Shown: positions 32,446 to 40,750, numbered from the stretch's first letter. The stretch: 48,642 nt of DNA from Microbacterium sp. 5K110 (GCF_005774735.1 NZ_VBUM01000015.1:1-48642); one strand, 5' to 3'. A program made the numbers and translations. The notes: generated by a model not told the origin, from the letters alone.

Positions 32446-33504
32446 TTACTGCCCCGACGCGCGGCGCTCGAGCAGACGGCGCACGTGGTCTTCGATCTCG
32501 GTGTCGTCGACGTAGCCCATCGCGGCGTAGGGCGACGGTGCGGGACGGGATGCCGCCGGGCGCGCGGTCTCGATCGGCGTGGGAGCCTCGGTGGCGGCGA
32601 TGTCGCGGGCGACCTGTTCGCGTGCCGCGGCGCGCAACGCCTCGCGGGCCAGCTGCTCGTCGACGACTGCGGCGGCGCGGGAACCGGCCGAGGCGACCAG
32701 CGGGCGCGGGAGCTCGCGCGGAGTCCAGGTCGGTCGAGGCGCGGGGGCCGCAGCCACGAAGTCCTGCACCTCGGCGGCCGGGCGGACGGCATCCGCCTCG
32801 ATCGGACGCGCGACGGCGCGAGCCGCGACGCGGGACAGGCGCTGCAGCACGGTGAGAGAGAGAAGGACGGCCACGCCCCCGATCGCAAGCAGCACGGGCG
32901 CGGCACCGAAGAACACCTGGATGCCACCCGCTACGGCCGCCACCAGACCGAGGGCCGCGAACGACGTCGTCGCCAGACGGAACCGACGCCGCGCACGCGC
33001 ACGGCGCAGTTCGGGCCGAGCCACGGCGACCGCACGTTCGGCGTGCGCGCGTTCGACAGCGGCGGCCCGTTCGGCGCGCGCCTTCTCCAGCGCCGCGGCC
33101 CTCTCGGCCTTGGCCACCTCGACGGCGGCAGCTCGCTCTGCGCGAGCGAGCTCGAGGGCGGCGGCGCGCTGCTCCTTGACAAGGTCGCGGTCGCGGGCGG
33201 CTTCCAGGCGAGCCACGTCGAGACGGGCCTTGGCTTCGGCCAATTCGGTCTGGGCCTGGTGCGCCTGCACCTGACGCGCGATCTTCTGCTGCTGGTGCGC
33301 CGTACGCGCCGTGAGTTCCAGACGCACTTCGCGGGGGGTCTCGGCGGTCTCGGCCAGGACGCGCAGCGCCTGGTTGAGCCGCACGGCGTTGCGCTCGGCG
33401 GAGGTGAAGCGGTGACGGCTCTGCCACGAGGGCAGCAAGTACACCAACCACAGCGCGACCGCGACGAAGACGATCACCCCGCCGCCGAGAACCTGTCCAC
33501 CCAT
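32446..33504 (-). CDS. membrane protein with 11-residue-repeat coiled coil (unknown function)
   Basis: A 352-residue protein not recognised by family. It begins with a transmembrane segment (residues 6-25). A charged region follows, then about five near-identical 11-residue units of the form xAxAERAAAxE between residues 110 and 163, which predict a long hendecad coiled coil. Two closely spaced membrane segments lie at about 180-200 and 203-222. The C-terminal half is Ala/Pro/Arg-rich and ends in an acidic-basic helix. TACCGT lies 6 nt before the ATG, so the earlier in-frame start at 33543 is not needed. It stands alone between tRNA-Ala and the GNAT gene. A scaffold or envelope role is possible but unproven. 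Confidence 0.75.
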   Translation of the reverse strand: MGGQVLGGGVIVFVAVALWLVYLLPSWQSRHRFTSAERNAVRLNQALRVLAETAETPREVRLELTARTAHQQQKIARQVQAHQAQTELAEAKARLDVARLEAARDRDLVKEQRAAALELARAERAAAVEVAKAERAAALEKARAERAAAVERAHAERAVAVARPELRRARARRRFRLATTSFAALGLVAAVAGGIQVFFGAAPVLLAIGGVAVLLSLTVLQRLSRVAARAVARPIEADAVRPAAEVQDFVAAAPAPRPTWTPRELPRPLVASAGSRAAAVVDEQLAREALRAAAREQVARDIAATEAPTPIETARPAASRPAPSPYAAMGYVDDTEIEDHVRRLLERRASGQ

Positions 33505-33510
33505 GGCACC

Positions 33511-33516
33511 ACGGTA
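33511..33516 (-). promoter_or_regulatory. putative -10 hexamer, leaderless start
   Basis: On the minus strand TACCGT is followed by 6 nt and the ATG at 33504. Confidence 0.5.
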
Positions 33517-33522
33517 GGTCAC

Positions 33523-33541
33523 GCCGAGGTCACACCTCGGC
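33523..33541. repeat. short perfect hairpin in the 190-nt gap
   Basis: GCCGAGGT and ACCTCGGC (8 nt each) around CAC. It lies in the gap between the GNAT gene and the coiled-coil gene. No T tract follows on either strand. Apart from it and the -10 hexamer I see nothing in this gap. Confidence 0.4.
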
Positions 33542-33694
33542 ATCCCCCCGCGTGTCGCGCCCTCTGATATGGAGGTCGCGAGACGTCATTCAGCCGACGA
33601 TTCGCCCGCAGCCTGCAGCCGACACGTCAGCGGGATGCAGTCTCGGCGTAACCCTCGCCCGCAGAACACCCCGCAACGCCGAGGCACCCCCGCG

Positions 33695-34336
33695 CTACAA
33701 CCGGTCGGCCGGCGGCACGCGCGCGGCATCCGGAGGGACCTGACCCCGCTCCCAGCGGTCGAGGACGCCGTACGGCACATCTTCGCGCACGAGCGCGAAC
33801 GCGTAGTGGTCACGCCAGTCGCCGTCGATGTGGATGTAGCGGCGACGCAGACCCTCGTAGCGGAAGCCCAGCTTCTCGACCACTCGCAGGCTGGCATGGT
33901 TCTCGGGCCTGATGCAGATCTCGACGCGGTGCAGGTTCAGCGCGGTGAAGCAGACGTCGGTGGCCATCGCGACGCTGATCGTCGTGATGTTCCGACCGGC
34001 GAAGCCCTCGGCGACCCAGTACCCGATCGTCGCGGACGCCAGCGACCCGCGCGAGACACCCCAGACGTTCAACTGCCCGGCGACCTCGTCGGCCCACTCC
34101 ATGACGAAGGGGACGCCGACGCCGTCGCGGTACTGCTGGAGCAGACGCCGGATCCCCAGGCGCATGTCGAACGACACGGGACCGTCGGGGCTCGTCGCCT
34201 CCCACGGCCGCAACCATGACCGGTTGTCGATCAGCTGCTGCTGGAGAACGCGCGCGTCACGATTGCGGATGAGTCGGATCGACACCTCACCGTGCCGTCG
34301 TGGGACGGAGAGATCCATGGCATCCCGTCGGGTCAC
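33695..34336 (-). CDS. GNAT N-acetyltransferase (RimJ/RimL-like)
   Basis: A 213-residue acetyltransferase of the ribosomal-protein-Ala type. The N-terminal strand (EVSIRLIRNRDARVL), the acetyl-CoA-proximal region (ASATIGYWVAEGFAGRNITTISVAM) and the late NLHRVEICIRPENHASLRVVEKLGFRYEGLRR motif, typical of RimJ/RimL proteins, are clear. It likely acetylates the N terminus of a ribosomal protein or another target. The GTG at 34336 overlaps the galU stop by 4 nt, so it is coupled to galU; an ATG at 34318 is an alternative start. Confidence 0.88.
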   Translation of the reverse strand: MTRRDAMDLSVPRRHGEVSIRLIRNRDARVLQQQLIDNRSWLRPWEATSPDGPVSFDMRLGIRRLLQQYRDGVGVPFVMEWADEVAGQLNVWGVSRGSLASATIGYWVAEGFAGRNITTISVAMATDVCFTALNLHRVEICIRPENHASLRVVEKLGFRYEGLRRRYIHIDGDWRDHYAFALVREDVPYGVLDRWERGQVPPDAARVPPADRL

Positions 34337-35223
34337 AGACCCGCCGCGAACTCCTTGAACCAGGGGCGGAGCGCGGGGCCGAGATCTTCGCGGTCGGACG
34401 CGAGCTGCACGATGGCCTTGATGTAGTCCACCCGGTCACCGGTGTCGTAGCGACGTCCGCGGAACACGACGCCGTACACACCGCCACCGTCGCCGCCGCC
34501 GTTCGCGAGCTCCTCGAGCGCGTCGGTCAGCTGGATCTCGCCGCCCTTGCCGGGTTCGGTGTGCTCCAGGATGCCGAACACGTCGGGACCCAGCACGTAG
34601 CGGCCGATGATGGCGAGGTTCGAGGGCGCGTCCTCGGCCTTGGGCTTCTCGACGAGCTTCGTGACCTTGACCACGCCCTCGTCTTCGGTCGGCTCGACCG
34701 CAGCGACACCGTAGAGGTGGATGTGCTCGGGGTCGACCTCCATGAGGGCGATGATCGTGGCGCTGCGCTTGTCGTACTCGTCCATCATCCGGGTGAGGAG
34801 CGGGTCGCGCTCGTCGATGAGGTCGTCGCCGAGGAGCACGGCGAAGGGGTGGTCGCCGACGTGGCTGCGCGCGCGGAGCACTGCGTGACCGAGACCCTTC
34901 GGCTCGCCCTGGCGGACCATGTGCACGTCGGCGAGGTCGGACGAGTGCTCGACCTTGGCGAGCTTGTCGTGGTCGCCCTTCTCACGCAGCTTCGTCTCGA
35001 GCTCGGGCATCGAGTCGAAATGGTTCGCGATGTTGTTCTTGTTGCGGCCGATGATGATCAGGACGTCCTGGATCCCGGCCGCGGTCGCCTCCTCGACGAC
35101 GTACTGGATCGCGGGCTTGTCGACGACCGGCAGCATCTCTTTGGGCATGGCCTTGGTGGCCGGAAGGAAGCGAGTACCGAGTCCTGCGGCCGGAATGACG
35201 GCCTTGAAGGGCTTATGAGGCAT
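34333..35223 (-). CDS. galU: UTP-glucose-1-phosphate uridylyltransferase
   Basis: A 296-residue nucleotidyltransferase making UDP-glucose for cell-wall and exopolysaccharide synthesis. The nucleotide loop AVIPAAGLGTRFLPATKAMPKEMLPVVDKPAIQ (from residue 8), FAVLLGDDLID, LVEKPKAEDAPSNLAIIGRYVLGPDVF and GGEIQLTDAL are all present. Two in-frame ATG codons exist (35229 and 35223); TAGGGT ends 6 nt before 35223, which favours that one and a leaderless message. It shares its start region with the divergent cyclo-ligase gene and is coupled to the GNAT gene downstream. Confidence 0.95.
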   Translation of the reverse strand: MPHKPFKAVIPAAGLGTRFLPATKAMPKEMLPVVDKPAIQYVVEEATAAGIQDVLIIIGRNKNNIANHFDSMPELETKLREKGDHDKLAKVEHSSDLADVHMVRQGEPKGLGHAVLRARSHVGDHPFAVLLGDDLIDERDPLLTRMMDEYDKRSATIIALMEVDPEHIHLYGVAAVEPTEDEGVVKVTKLVEKPKAEDAPSNLAIIGRYVLGPDVFGILEHTEPGKGGEIQLTDALEELANGGGDGGGVYGVVFRGRRYDTGDRVDYIKAIVQLASDREDLGPALRPWFKEFAAGL

Positions 35224-35229
35224 GCGCAT

Positions 35230-35235
35230 ACCCTA
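35230..35235 (-). promoter_or_regulatory. putative -10 hexamer of galU
   Basis: On the minus strand TAGGGT is followed by 6 nt and the ATG at 35223. The other ATG at 35229 directly abuts this hexamer and would lie upstream of the transcript start. Confidence 0.55.
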
Positions 35236-35292
35236 CTGGTGTCATGCAACCCCGCTGTTACCGATTGCGCACGTCGCGATCGTTCGCCCACG

Positions 35293-35298
35293 TACACT
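35293..35298 (+). promoter_or_regulatory. putative -10 hexamer of the cyclo-ligase gene
   Basis: TACACT is followed by 6 nt and the ATG at 35305. It faces the galU promoter 58 nt away. Confidence 0.55.
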
Positions 35299-35304
35299 GA
35301 CTGC

Positions 35305-35901
35305 ATGCCCGACAGCATCGAGCAGGCCAAACGCGCGCTACGCGCCGACCTGCGCGAACGACGCCAGAACGTCTCGGCGCCCGGGCGCGAGGTCGCCGAG
35401 GCCGGTGTGAAGGCACAGCTCGACGCGCTCGTCGATCGCCTCGGTGCCCGAAGCATCTCCTGCTTCCTCTCCACGACCACCGAGCCCGGCACGCACACCT
35501 TCGTCGAAGACGCGGTGGCTCGCGGCATCCGGGTCCTCCTTCCCATCACGCGCGACGACGGCCTGCTGGACTGGACGGTCGCGACACCGGATGCCGAGAT
35601 CGCTGAAGGCCTCTTCGGACTCCCCGAGCCCGTGGGCGACGTGCTCGGCCCGATCGCCGTCAACGACGTGGACCTGCTCGTCATCCCCGCGGCCGCCGTC
35701 GACCGCCGCGGGATGCGACTGGGCTGGGGCCGCGGCTACTTCGACAAGACCATCGGATCGATGGAGAAGTGCCCGCCCGTCTACGCCGTCATCTTCGACT
35801 CCGAGTTCGTCGACGAGGTCCCGCGCGACGTGCACGACCAGCCCGTCTCGGGCATCGTGACCCCCACGCGCACCGTCGCCATCGACGGCTCAGCCGCCTG
35901 A
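35305..35901 (+). CDS. 5-formyltetrahydrofolate cyclo-ligase
   Basis: A 198-residue enzyme that uses ATP to convert 5-formyl-THF to 5,10-methenyl-THF. The N-terminal helix with basic residues (AKRALRADLRERRQNV), the CFLSTTTEPGTH strand-loop and the ATP/Mg site region DLLVIPAAAVDRRGMRLGWGRGYFDKTI are diagnostic. The start codon follows a -10 hexamer by 6 nt, so the long in-frame opening that extends upstream through galU is not coding. It starts a short same-strand series with the zinc ribbon gene and mscL, an arrangement common in actinobacteria. Confidence 0.93.
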   Translation: MPDSIEQAKRALRADLRERRQNVSAPGREVAEAGVKAQLDALVDRLGARSISCFLSTTTEPGTHTFVEDAVARGIRVLLPITRDDGLLDWTVATPDAEIAEGLFGLPEPVGDVLGPIAVNDVDLLVIPAAAVDRRGMRLGWGRGYFDKTIGSMEKCPPVYAVIFDSEFVDEVPRDVHDQPVSGIVTPTRTVAIDGSAA

Positions 35902-35919
35902 ACACCCGAAGGAACCCGA

Positions 35920-36198
35920 ATGCCCACCTACGCCTACGCCTGCAAGCAGTGCGGTCACCGTTTCGACGCGGTGCAGTCCTTCTCGGACGCCGCCCTCACC
36001 GAGTGCCCCGAGTGCGGCGGCGAGCTCCGCAAGCAGTACGGCTCCATCGGTGTGACCTTCAACGGCTCGGGGTTCTACCGCACCGACTCTCGCGGATCGA
36101 ATGGGGCGTCCTCCGGCGCGGCATCCGAGTCGACCGGCGGATCTTCGACATCATCGACTTCGGAATCGACGAAGACCGCGTCCGCCCCCGCATCCTGA
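35920..36198 (+). CDS. FmdB family zinc-ribbon protein
   Basis: A 92-residue small protein with a zinc ribbon of two CxxC knuckles: CKQC (residues 8-11) and CPEC (28-31). The start MPTYAYACKQCGHRFDAVQSF and the GVTFNGSGFYRTD motif are the family hallmarks, followed by a Ser/Thr/Ala-rich tail. FmdB-like proteins are proposed regulators, but their role is not established. It lies 18 nt after the cyclo-ligase gene with GAAGGAA upstream, so it is probably in the same operon. Confidence 0.92.
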   Translation: MPTYAYACKQCGHRFDAVQSFSDAALTECPECGGELRKQYGSIGVTFNGSGFYRTDSRGSNGASSGAASESTGGSSTSSTSESTKTASAPAS

Positions 36199-36232
36199 CT
36201 CTCGCGCGACGCGGCAGAACGGGAGCCACGTC

Positions 36233-36649
36233 ATGATCCAAGGTTTCAAGGAGTTCATCCTCCGCGGCAATGTCATCGATCTCGCGGTCGCGGTGGTCAT
36301 CGGAGCGGCGTTCACCGCGGTGGTCAACGCCATCGTCAGCGCGGTCATCAATCCGCTGATCGAAGTGTTCTATGTGGCCAACGAGAACGGCGAGTTCGGT
36401 CCGAGCATCACGGGGATCTACGGCCAGACGGTCACGTTCCCGCTCGGGACGCTCCTGAGCGCGGTCATCAGCTTCCTCGCGGTCGCCCTGGTGGTCTACT
36501 TCGTCTTCGTCTTCCCGATGAACCGGTGGAAGGCCCGCGCCGCGGCCCGCGCCGGCGTCGTCGAGCAGACCGAGGAGCCGAAGCTCCCCACCGAGCAGGA
36601 GCTGCTCGTGCAGATCCGCGATCTGCTGGAGCGTCAGCCCCGCGCCTGA
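36233..36649 (+). CDS. mscL: large-conductance mechanosensitive channel
   Basis: A 138-residue MscL, the pore that opens under membrane tension to release solutes during osmotic downshock. The N-terminal amphipathic helix and first membrane helix (GFKEFILRGNVIDLAVAVVIGAAFTAVVNAIVSAVI) are canonical, including the small-residue gate. A short extracellular loop, the second membrane helix (LLSAVISFLAVALVVYFVFVFPMN) and a C-terminal charged bundle helix (PTEQELLVQIRDLL) follow. GGGAG precedes the ATG. It is 34 nt after the zinc-ribbon gene. Confidence 0.96.
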   Translation: MIQGFKEFILRGNVIDLAVAVVIGAAFTAVVNAIVSAVINPLIEVFYVANENGEFGPSITGIYGQTVTFPLGTLLSAVISFLAVALVVYFVFVFPMNRWKARAAARAGVVEQTEEPKLPTEQELLVQIRDLLERQPRA

Positions 36650-36681
36650 CCACGGCCTGCACGGGCCGCACGGCATCCATC

Positions 36682-36738
36682 AACGCGATCCGTGTCCAGA
36701 AACGCTCTCTCTTCGCGTTTCTCGACACGGATCGCGTT
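36682..36738. repeat. large imperfect palindrome (REP-like) after mscL
   Basis: A 24-position stem (36682-36705 with 36715-36738) has one mismatch and a 9-nt pyrimidine loop. The outer 15 positions and the inner 8 positions are perfectly paired. GCGTTTCTCG also recurs directly at 36715 and 36734. No T tract follows, so it is not a simple terminator. It fills most of the 141-nt gap between mscL and the small ORF and may belong to a dispersed REP-like family; copies elsewhere in the genome would be needed to say so. Confidence 0.8.
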
Positions 36739-36790
36739 TCTCGTGGCGCCCGGAGCGACGGAGCCGCGGGCTCGAAAGCCAGACCCCGGC

Positions 36791-37015
36791 TCAGTAGTGC
36801 GGCGGGACGTCGCGCAGCAGTTGCGCGTCATTCGGCCCGGATGCCACGGGCCCGGCCGTTTCCCCCCGCGAGGGGTCGTCCGCCGGCGCGGGCTCCGCGC
36901 TGGTCCCGGGCGCCGCGAGCAAGCGTGCACGCCGGGCTCCCGGCATCCGGACGATGGGTTGCCGGACCTCGTCGGCGTGGGCTGACGCCTCGGCATCCTC
37001 CGCCACGCCGCTCAC
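36791..37015 (-). CDS. small conserved-looking protein coupled to the helicase-like gene
   Basis: A 74-residue reading frame that begins with GTG overlapping the stop of the large helicase-like gene (GTGA at 37012-37015), so it would be translated by coupling. The body is Ala/Pro/Glu-rich and probably disordered, and the end NDAQLLRDVPPHY resembles the short terminal motif I recall on small actinobacterial proteins next to such genes. No domain can be named. Support is the overlap, the position and the terminal motif. Confidence is moderate. Confidence 0.55.
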   Translation of the reverse strand: MSGVAEDAEASAHADEVRQPIVRMPGARRARLLAAPGTSAEPAPADDPSRGETAGPVASGPNDAQLLRDVPPHY

Positions 37016-40000
37016 CCGGGGAGGTCGAGGGGCTCGGTGGTGGTGCCGGGGGTCGCCGCGTCGTCGGGCGCGACGCCGAGCAGCTCCGCGATCCGGGATG
37101 CCACGCCCGCGGGGTCGCTGTAGAGATCGAAGGCGTGCACGCGCACGTAGTGCCAGCCCAGGCGGCGCAGGATCTGCGGCCGAAGGCGGAGCGTCTCGCG
37201 CAACGATTCGCCGATCGTCTCGGGGTCGCTCTCGGCCACGACCGCCTTGCCGCCCGACCGGGCCACGAGCGGGAGGAGTCCGCGGTAGTCGAGGTCGACC
37301 TCGACTCCCAACCGGCGCAGCTCCCGCGCCAGAGCGCGGGTCAGCGGGTCGGCGAGTTCTTCGAGCCGCGAGTCGCGCCCCCGTCCGGCGAGGTTGCCGA
37401 GGATGCCCATGAGGGTCGCCGCGCCGTGTTCGAGACGGCCGTCGTCGAAGGCCGACGGGCGGATCGACGACACGATCACCATGGAGCGTCGCGCGCGGGT
37501 CATGCCGACCGTGAGCAGACGCTCGCCGTCGGGGGTCGAGAGATCGCCGAAGTCGCTGAGCACGCGCCCGTGGCGCGTGAGCCCGAACCCGAGCGAGAAG
37601 ACCACGCGGTCGCGGCTCTCGGCCACGGACTCCTCGAGGGTGAGGACGGCGAAGGGCTCCGCGGCATCCCGCGCGACGAACGCCGCCACGTCGGAGCGGC
37701 CCGCGAGTGCGGCCTCGACGGCGGCCCGCACGCGCTCGGCGTGCTTGCGGCTGGCCGTGACGACCATGAGCGACTCGGCGGCGCGGTTCACGGCGTGCTC
37801 GACGACGAGGGTGACCACGCGCGCCACCTCGGCATCCGGACTCTCGACGGCACCGCTGACCGGATCGGGGGCGCCGACGCCATTCTCGACGTAATCGACA
37901 CTCAGGCTGCCGCGGCCGAGGTACGACCCGGCCCAGGGCAGCGACACGATCTCGCCGCCGTAGAACGCGTCGTTCACGAGCTGCGCGAGGTCCTCGCCGC
38001 CGGCGCGGTAGCTGCGGGTGAGCGTCTCGACCGGGAGGAGTTCGGCGATGCGCTCGAACACCGACACCTCGTCGAAGGGGACGTCATCGGCTTCGTCGTC
38101 GGCGAGTGGCGTCAGGGTCGCGCTCACCCGGAACGGCGTCGGCTTCTGAACCACCGGGTCGCCGAACAGCACGACCTGGCGCGCCCGGCGGAGAGCGGGC
38201 GCCGCTTCGGCCAGGCACAGCGCTGCGGCGTCGGCGATGACGACGACATCGAACGCGAGATCGCTCGGGACGTCGGGCACTTCGTACGGCGAGGCCAGCC
38301 ACACCGGCGCGAGGGTGCGCAACAGCGTGGGCGCGGCATCCGAGATCTCTTGCGCGGTGTGCAGGCCGTCCTTCAGCGCGGTCTTCAGCGCCGCAGCTTC
38401 GTCGGGGTGGTCCACGATGCCGATGCGCCACTGCGTGGCGAGCTGGGCCGCGAGCAGCGGACCCGCCGCGGCGGCGTGCGCCTCGTCGACGAGGCGGAAG
38501 TCCCGTTCGAGACGGTCCACGACGCTGGTGTTGGCTCCGAGGAGCGCCCGGTCGGTGCGCAGCAGATGCTCGAGGGCGGACTGCCACCAGGCGAACTCCA
38601 GCTCGTCGCCCACGCGGTCCTCGGGGACGTGCCGCACCGACAGCTCGACCAGGAGCTGTTCGAGCCCGAGGCGCGCGAGCTCGCCGCGCAACTGCGCGCG
38701 CTCGACGAGGTTGTCGAAGAACGTCGACTCGGCGGCCAGCCCCGCGAGAGTGCGCACGAGCACCTGGACCGGCAAGGTCGCCAACCGCTCCGAGCCCTGA
38801 CGGCCGAGGATGTGGTCGAGCTCCCCCAGCAGAGCATCGGTCCGCTGCCAGGCGACGTGGACGTCGGCGAGCCCGAGCGGAACCTCGGGGGTGACGCCCG
38901 CCTCCACCACACGCTGCCATTCGGTGCGCTGCTGCTGGATGCGGACGAGCGCTTCGTACATGTCGGGGACGTGCACGCCGGGCCGTACGTATTCCTTCGA
39001 CAGCCGACGCAGACGCCGACGGTTCGGACCGCTCATCGCCGACGAGTCCCGGCGCGGTGAATGCGCGTCGATGAGTTCGCCGAGCGGACGCTCGAACACC
39101 GTGGGGCTGAAGCGGTCGAGCGACTCGCGGATGCCCTGCAGGAGCTTCAGGTACGCGCCCAGCTCGGACACCGTCTGGAACGGGCGCATGCGCGTCTGGG
39201 CGATGAGCTCGTAGCCGCGCTCGAGCAGTCGCGGAACGTCCTGGGCGTGGAGCTTCCCCGCCAGGTCGTGCGCCGCACGGGCGTCCTCGGTGCGGGTGAA
39301 GCTCACGCCGTACCAGGGCGAGTCGTCGGGACCGAAACGGAATTCGCCCAGACGCGCGGCTGTCGCCAGTGCCTTGGCCGCCGCGTCGCGACGCCCGGCG
39401 AGGCGCTCCAGCGTCGCGAGATCGAATCGCGCCGACGTCGAGGGCGCCGGGGAGACGGATGCCAGCGCCGTCAGTGCCCGCAGGACGTCGAGAGCCGAGA
39501 CCCCCAGCGCGAGATGCGGCTCGGTGACGGCCGAACGGTAATCGCGCAAGACGGTCCGCAGCCGCACGAGCGCATCGTCGATCTCGGAGACCTTGGGCTG
39601 TTCGGTCTTCTCGTTCCGGCCGATCGCGCGGATGAGGTCGCGACGGACGTGAGTCGGTGAGACGGCGAGCCCGGTCAGACCGACGCCGGCCAGGCGATGA
39701 CGGATGCCGTCGAGGGTGGACCGCCGCGCACTGACGACGAGGACGCGCTTGCCCGCGTGGACGCTCTGCCCAATCGCGTTGATCACCGTCTGCGTGCCGC
39801 CCGTGCCGGGGAGGGTGTGCACGGCGAGGGAGTGCCCGGCGGAGATGCGGGCCAGGACGCGCTCCTGCTCGGCGTCGGCGTCCAGAAGCAGGGTGTCGGC
39901 GGCGGGCGCGCGCTCGTCCGGGCTCGAGACGACCGGGTCGGCGCGGCGGACGGTGATGCGGGCGCGGTCGTCGGGGTGCCCGGCGAGCGCGTTCAGCAGC

Positions 40001-40743
40001 GGATCGTCGAGGTGCTGCGTGTCGCGCGCCATGCCCGATCCGACGTCGGCGAACGACGAGATGATCAGGCGCGGGTGCACCACGAAGGTGGGCACGTGCG
40101 TGGTGAGTCGGCGCAGGTGGTCGATCACCGGCTGCGGCTTGAACACGCCCTGGTCGTACGCCAGGCCCGCGAGAGCGGTGCTGTCGATCGGGATGCCGAG
40201 GTGCGTTCGAAACGCGCGGGCCAGTTCGGGGTTCATGATGAACGCGCCGTGGAGCTTGAGTTCGAAGTCGCCGTTGTGGCGTCGGATGGCGAGCGGGCGC
40301 AGCAGCACCGGAGCCGACCACTCGACTCCCCCGATCTTCCACGCCGCCAGCCCGACCGCCAGGTGCACCGGCTCGAGCCCCCGCGCGGTGCGCAGTTCGA
40401 CGTTCTTGGCGGTGATGCGCTCGGCCGCGATCCGTGCGGTGCGCAGCGCCACCTCGTCGCGGAAGAGGTTGGAGAGGAGAGTCGCCCGGCCGGTGATGAA
40501 CTGCGGGAGCGAGCCCGGGTGGGCCTTGGTGATGTCGATGCCGGCGTCGAGCGCATCGTCGAAACGTAGGAGCGTCGAGCGCCCGCCGAGCGCCGCCGCC
40601 TCGGAACGGATGCGATCGCGTTCGGGGTCGGCGACGTGACGAACCACGATGCCGGGCTCCGACAGTCGCAGCTCGCCCGGATCGATCGACGTCGGAACGT
40701 CGCCTTCGGCGCCCGTCACGACGCCGTCCTCAGCTCGCCACAC
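37012..40743 (-). CDS. superfamily I helicase-like protein with C-terminal REase (MTES_1575-type) domain, degenerate ATPase
   Basis: A 1,243-residue protein with a DUF4011-like N-terminal part (about residues 60-180), two RecA-like regions and a C-terminal endonuclease-like domain (VDLDYRG...GGKAVVAESDPE...LRRLGWHYVRVHAFDLYSDP, about 1150-1225). Late helicase motifs are recognisable (LTRSYRAGGEDLAQLVNDAFY, VLTLEESVAESRDRVVFS, RLLTVGMTRARRSMVIVSS). The Walker A equivalent is LPGTGGTQT (about residues 311-319), with Gly where the lysine should be. The Walker B equivalent is VVIADAAAL in place of a DE-containing motif. TAGTCT lies 7 nt before the GTG at 40743, which sets the start; an ATG at 40779 is the alternative. 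Such proteins may bind or cut nucleic acid without being true helicases. Confidence 0.8.
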   Translation of the reverse strand: MWRAEDGVVTGAEGDVPTSIDPGELRLSEPGIVVRHVADPERDRIRSEAAALGGRSTLLRFDDALDAGIDITKAHPGSLPQFITGRATLLSNLFRDEVALRTARIAAERITAKNVELRTARGLEPVHLAVGLAAWKIGGVEWSAPVLLRPLAIRRHNGDFELKLHGAFIMNPELARAFRTHLGIPIDSTALAGLAYDQGVFKPQPVIDHLRRLTTHVPTFVVHPRLIISSFADVGSGMARDTQHLDDPLLNALAGHPDDRARITVRRADPVVSSPDERAPAADTLLLDADAEQERVLARISAGHSLAVHTLPGTGGTQTVINAIGQSVHAGKRVLVVSARRSTLDGIRHRLAGVGLTGLAVSPTHVRRDLIRAIGRNEKTEQPKVSEIDDALVRLRTVLRDYRSAVTEPHLALGVSALDVLRALTALASVSPAPSTSARFDLATLERLAGRRDAAAKALATAARLGEFRFGPDDSPWYGVSFTRTEDARAAHDLAGKLHAQDVPRLLERGYELIAQTRMRPFQTVSELGAYLKLLQGIRESLDRFSPTVFERPLGELIDAHSPRRDSSAMSGPNRRRLRRLSKEYVRPGVHVPDMYEALVRIQQQRTEWQRVVEAGVTPEVPLGLADVHVAWQRTDALLGELDHILGRQGSERLATLPVQVLVRTLAGLAAESTFFDNLVERAQLRGELARLGLEQLLVELSVRHVPEDRVGDELEFAWWQSALEHLLRTDRALLGANTSVVDRLERDFRLVDEAHAAAAGPLLAAQLATQWRIGIVDHPDEAAALKTALKDGLHTAQEISDAAPTLLRTLAPVWLASPYEVPDVPSDLAFDVVVIADAAALCLAEAAPALRRARQVVLFGDPVVQKPTPFRVSATLTPLADDEADDVPFDEVSVFERIAELLPVETLTRSYRAGGEDLAQLVNDAFYGGEIVSLPWAGSYLGRGSLSVDYVENGVGAPDPVSGAVESPDAEVARVVTLVVEHAVNRAAESLMVVTASRKHAERVRAAVEAALAGRSDVAAFVARDAAEPFAVLTLEESVAESRDRVVFSLGFGLTRHGRVLSDFGDLSTPDGERLLTVGMTRARRSMVIVSSIRPSAFDDGRLEHGAATLMGILGNLAGRGRDSRLEELADPLTRALARELRRLGVEVDLDYRGLLPLVARSGGKAVVAESDPETIGESLRETLRLRPQILRRLGWHYVRVHAFDLYSDPAGVASRIAELLGVAPDDAATPGTTTEPLDLPG

Positions 40744-40750
40744 ACCTGCC

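Noticed and set aside
33523..33541. Hairpin as a terminator for the coiled-coil or GNAT gene
   Set aside because: It lies upstream of the coiled-coil gene and far from the GNAT stop on the wrong side, and it has no T tract. Kept only as a repeat.
36682..36743. Possible CRISPR repeat because of the direct GCGTTTCTCG copies
   Set aside because: Only two copies 19 nt apart, no spacer regularity and no cas genes. It is better described as a single palindrome with a flanking repeat.
36526..39060. 844-codon plus-strand frame across the palindrome and the helicase-like gene
   Set aside because: Low-complexity Arg/Glu/Gly/Val protein without motifs; the opposite strand has a multi-domain protein.
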